DNA from: a virus
Virus record (IMG/VR): IMGVR_UViG_3300046355_000059
Coordinates: 1 to 27,172 of that record
Length of the DNA: 27,172 nucleotides
Reading direction: 5' to 3' (one strand)
A model generated the notes under the pieces. It saw only the letters and a program-made list of their open reading frames with translations, searched no databases and was not told where the DNA came from. This document shows positions 27,047-27,172 of this stretch, piece by piece. Numbering within the stretch: the stretch's first letter is position 1; each line of letters opens with the position of its first letter. Made by a program: the position numbers and the translations under genes.

Positions 27047-27172
27047 ATGCAGACAGGCGATTTTCTAGCCTCCGTCTATGGCGATGCCAAAGGTCTAGCG
27101 ACCATCGTAACCAAGGGTGCGACTGGTGAATTGACCGAGCAGAAGTTCTTCGAGTACCCAGCACAGGCTGAA
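27047..27172 (+). CDS. Probable phage primase (primase/helicase), N-terminus only
   Basis: 42 codons from ATG 27047 with an AAAGGAGG site; open to the window edge. The start (MQTGDFLASVYGDAKGLATI, then FFEYPAQAE) resembles the N-terminus of actinophage primase-helicase proteins, which begin with a D-F-L...GDA-x-G-x-A pattern and an F-F-x-x-P-x-Q segment. The catalytic part is outside the window, so the call depends on recognition of a short stretch. Confidence 0.55.
   Translation, partial: MQTGDFLASVYGDAKGLATIVTKGATGELTEQKFFEYPAQAE

Overview
The window looks like most of the genome of a tailed dsDNA phage (Caudoviricetes) of an actinobacterium. Direct evidence is a terminase, portal, capsid protease, major capsid and tail-fibre block on the minus strand, facing a block of small, overlapping early genes and replication genes on the plus strand. 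The best host clue is a WhiB-family regulator at 23559-24077, a family known only from Actinobacteria and their phages. Base composition is moderate, below that of Streptomyces or Mycobacterium, which would suit a low-GC (for example freshwater) actinobacterium; that last step is inference. No integrase, repressor, CRISPR array or insertion sequence was seen. Both ends of the window cut through genes.

Late block (about 14.5 kb down to 1, read leftward): an endonuclease VII-like HNH gene, two small genes, a probable small terminase subunit, a 57-aa gene, the large terminase subunit, a second HNH gene, the portal, a protease with a scaffold-like tail, a decoration protein and the HK97-type capsid protein. 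A strong terminator follows the capsid gene. Next come a 35-aa basic protein and a predicted short RNA that ends in its own terminator. The rest is fibre and adhesin genes: two collagen-like proteins, two proteins with a tropism-determinant (Mtd_N) N-terminus, a third HNH gene, three tandem paralogous tail modules and two glycine-rich proteins. No tail tube, tape measure, holin or lysin is in the window.

Early block (14.7 to 26.3 kb, read rightward): about 35 genes, many under 100 aa and joined by TAATG or ATGA overlaps, mostly of unknown function. An untranslated stretch at 16925-17242 has two perfect DnaA boxes, an AT-rich tract and repeats, and is a candidate replication origin. After a fourth HNH gene come a helix-turn-helix protein, an SNF2-type helicase split into two genes, several zinc-finger proteins, the WhiB protein, a Cas4/RecB-like nuclease, a Sak4-like ATPase and a DUF669-like protein. 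The last three look like a recombination module.

RNA block (26.27 to 27.02 kb): clear tRNAs for Asn (GTT), Thr (TGT) and Trp (CCA), two tRNA-like elements with abnormal central arms, and a strongly structured spacer. The window ends at the start of a probable primase.

The least expected signals are: a recurring extended -10 promoter motif (TGNTATAMT); a group of genes that lack ribosome binding sites and have a -10 box exactly 6 or 7 bases before the start codon, so probably have leaderless mRNAs; HNH genes bracketed by promoters; a predicted small RNA displaying an anti-Shine-Dalgarno loop; and a WhiB protein carrying the zinc finger of a homing endonuclease.
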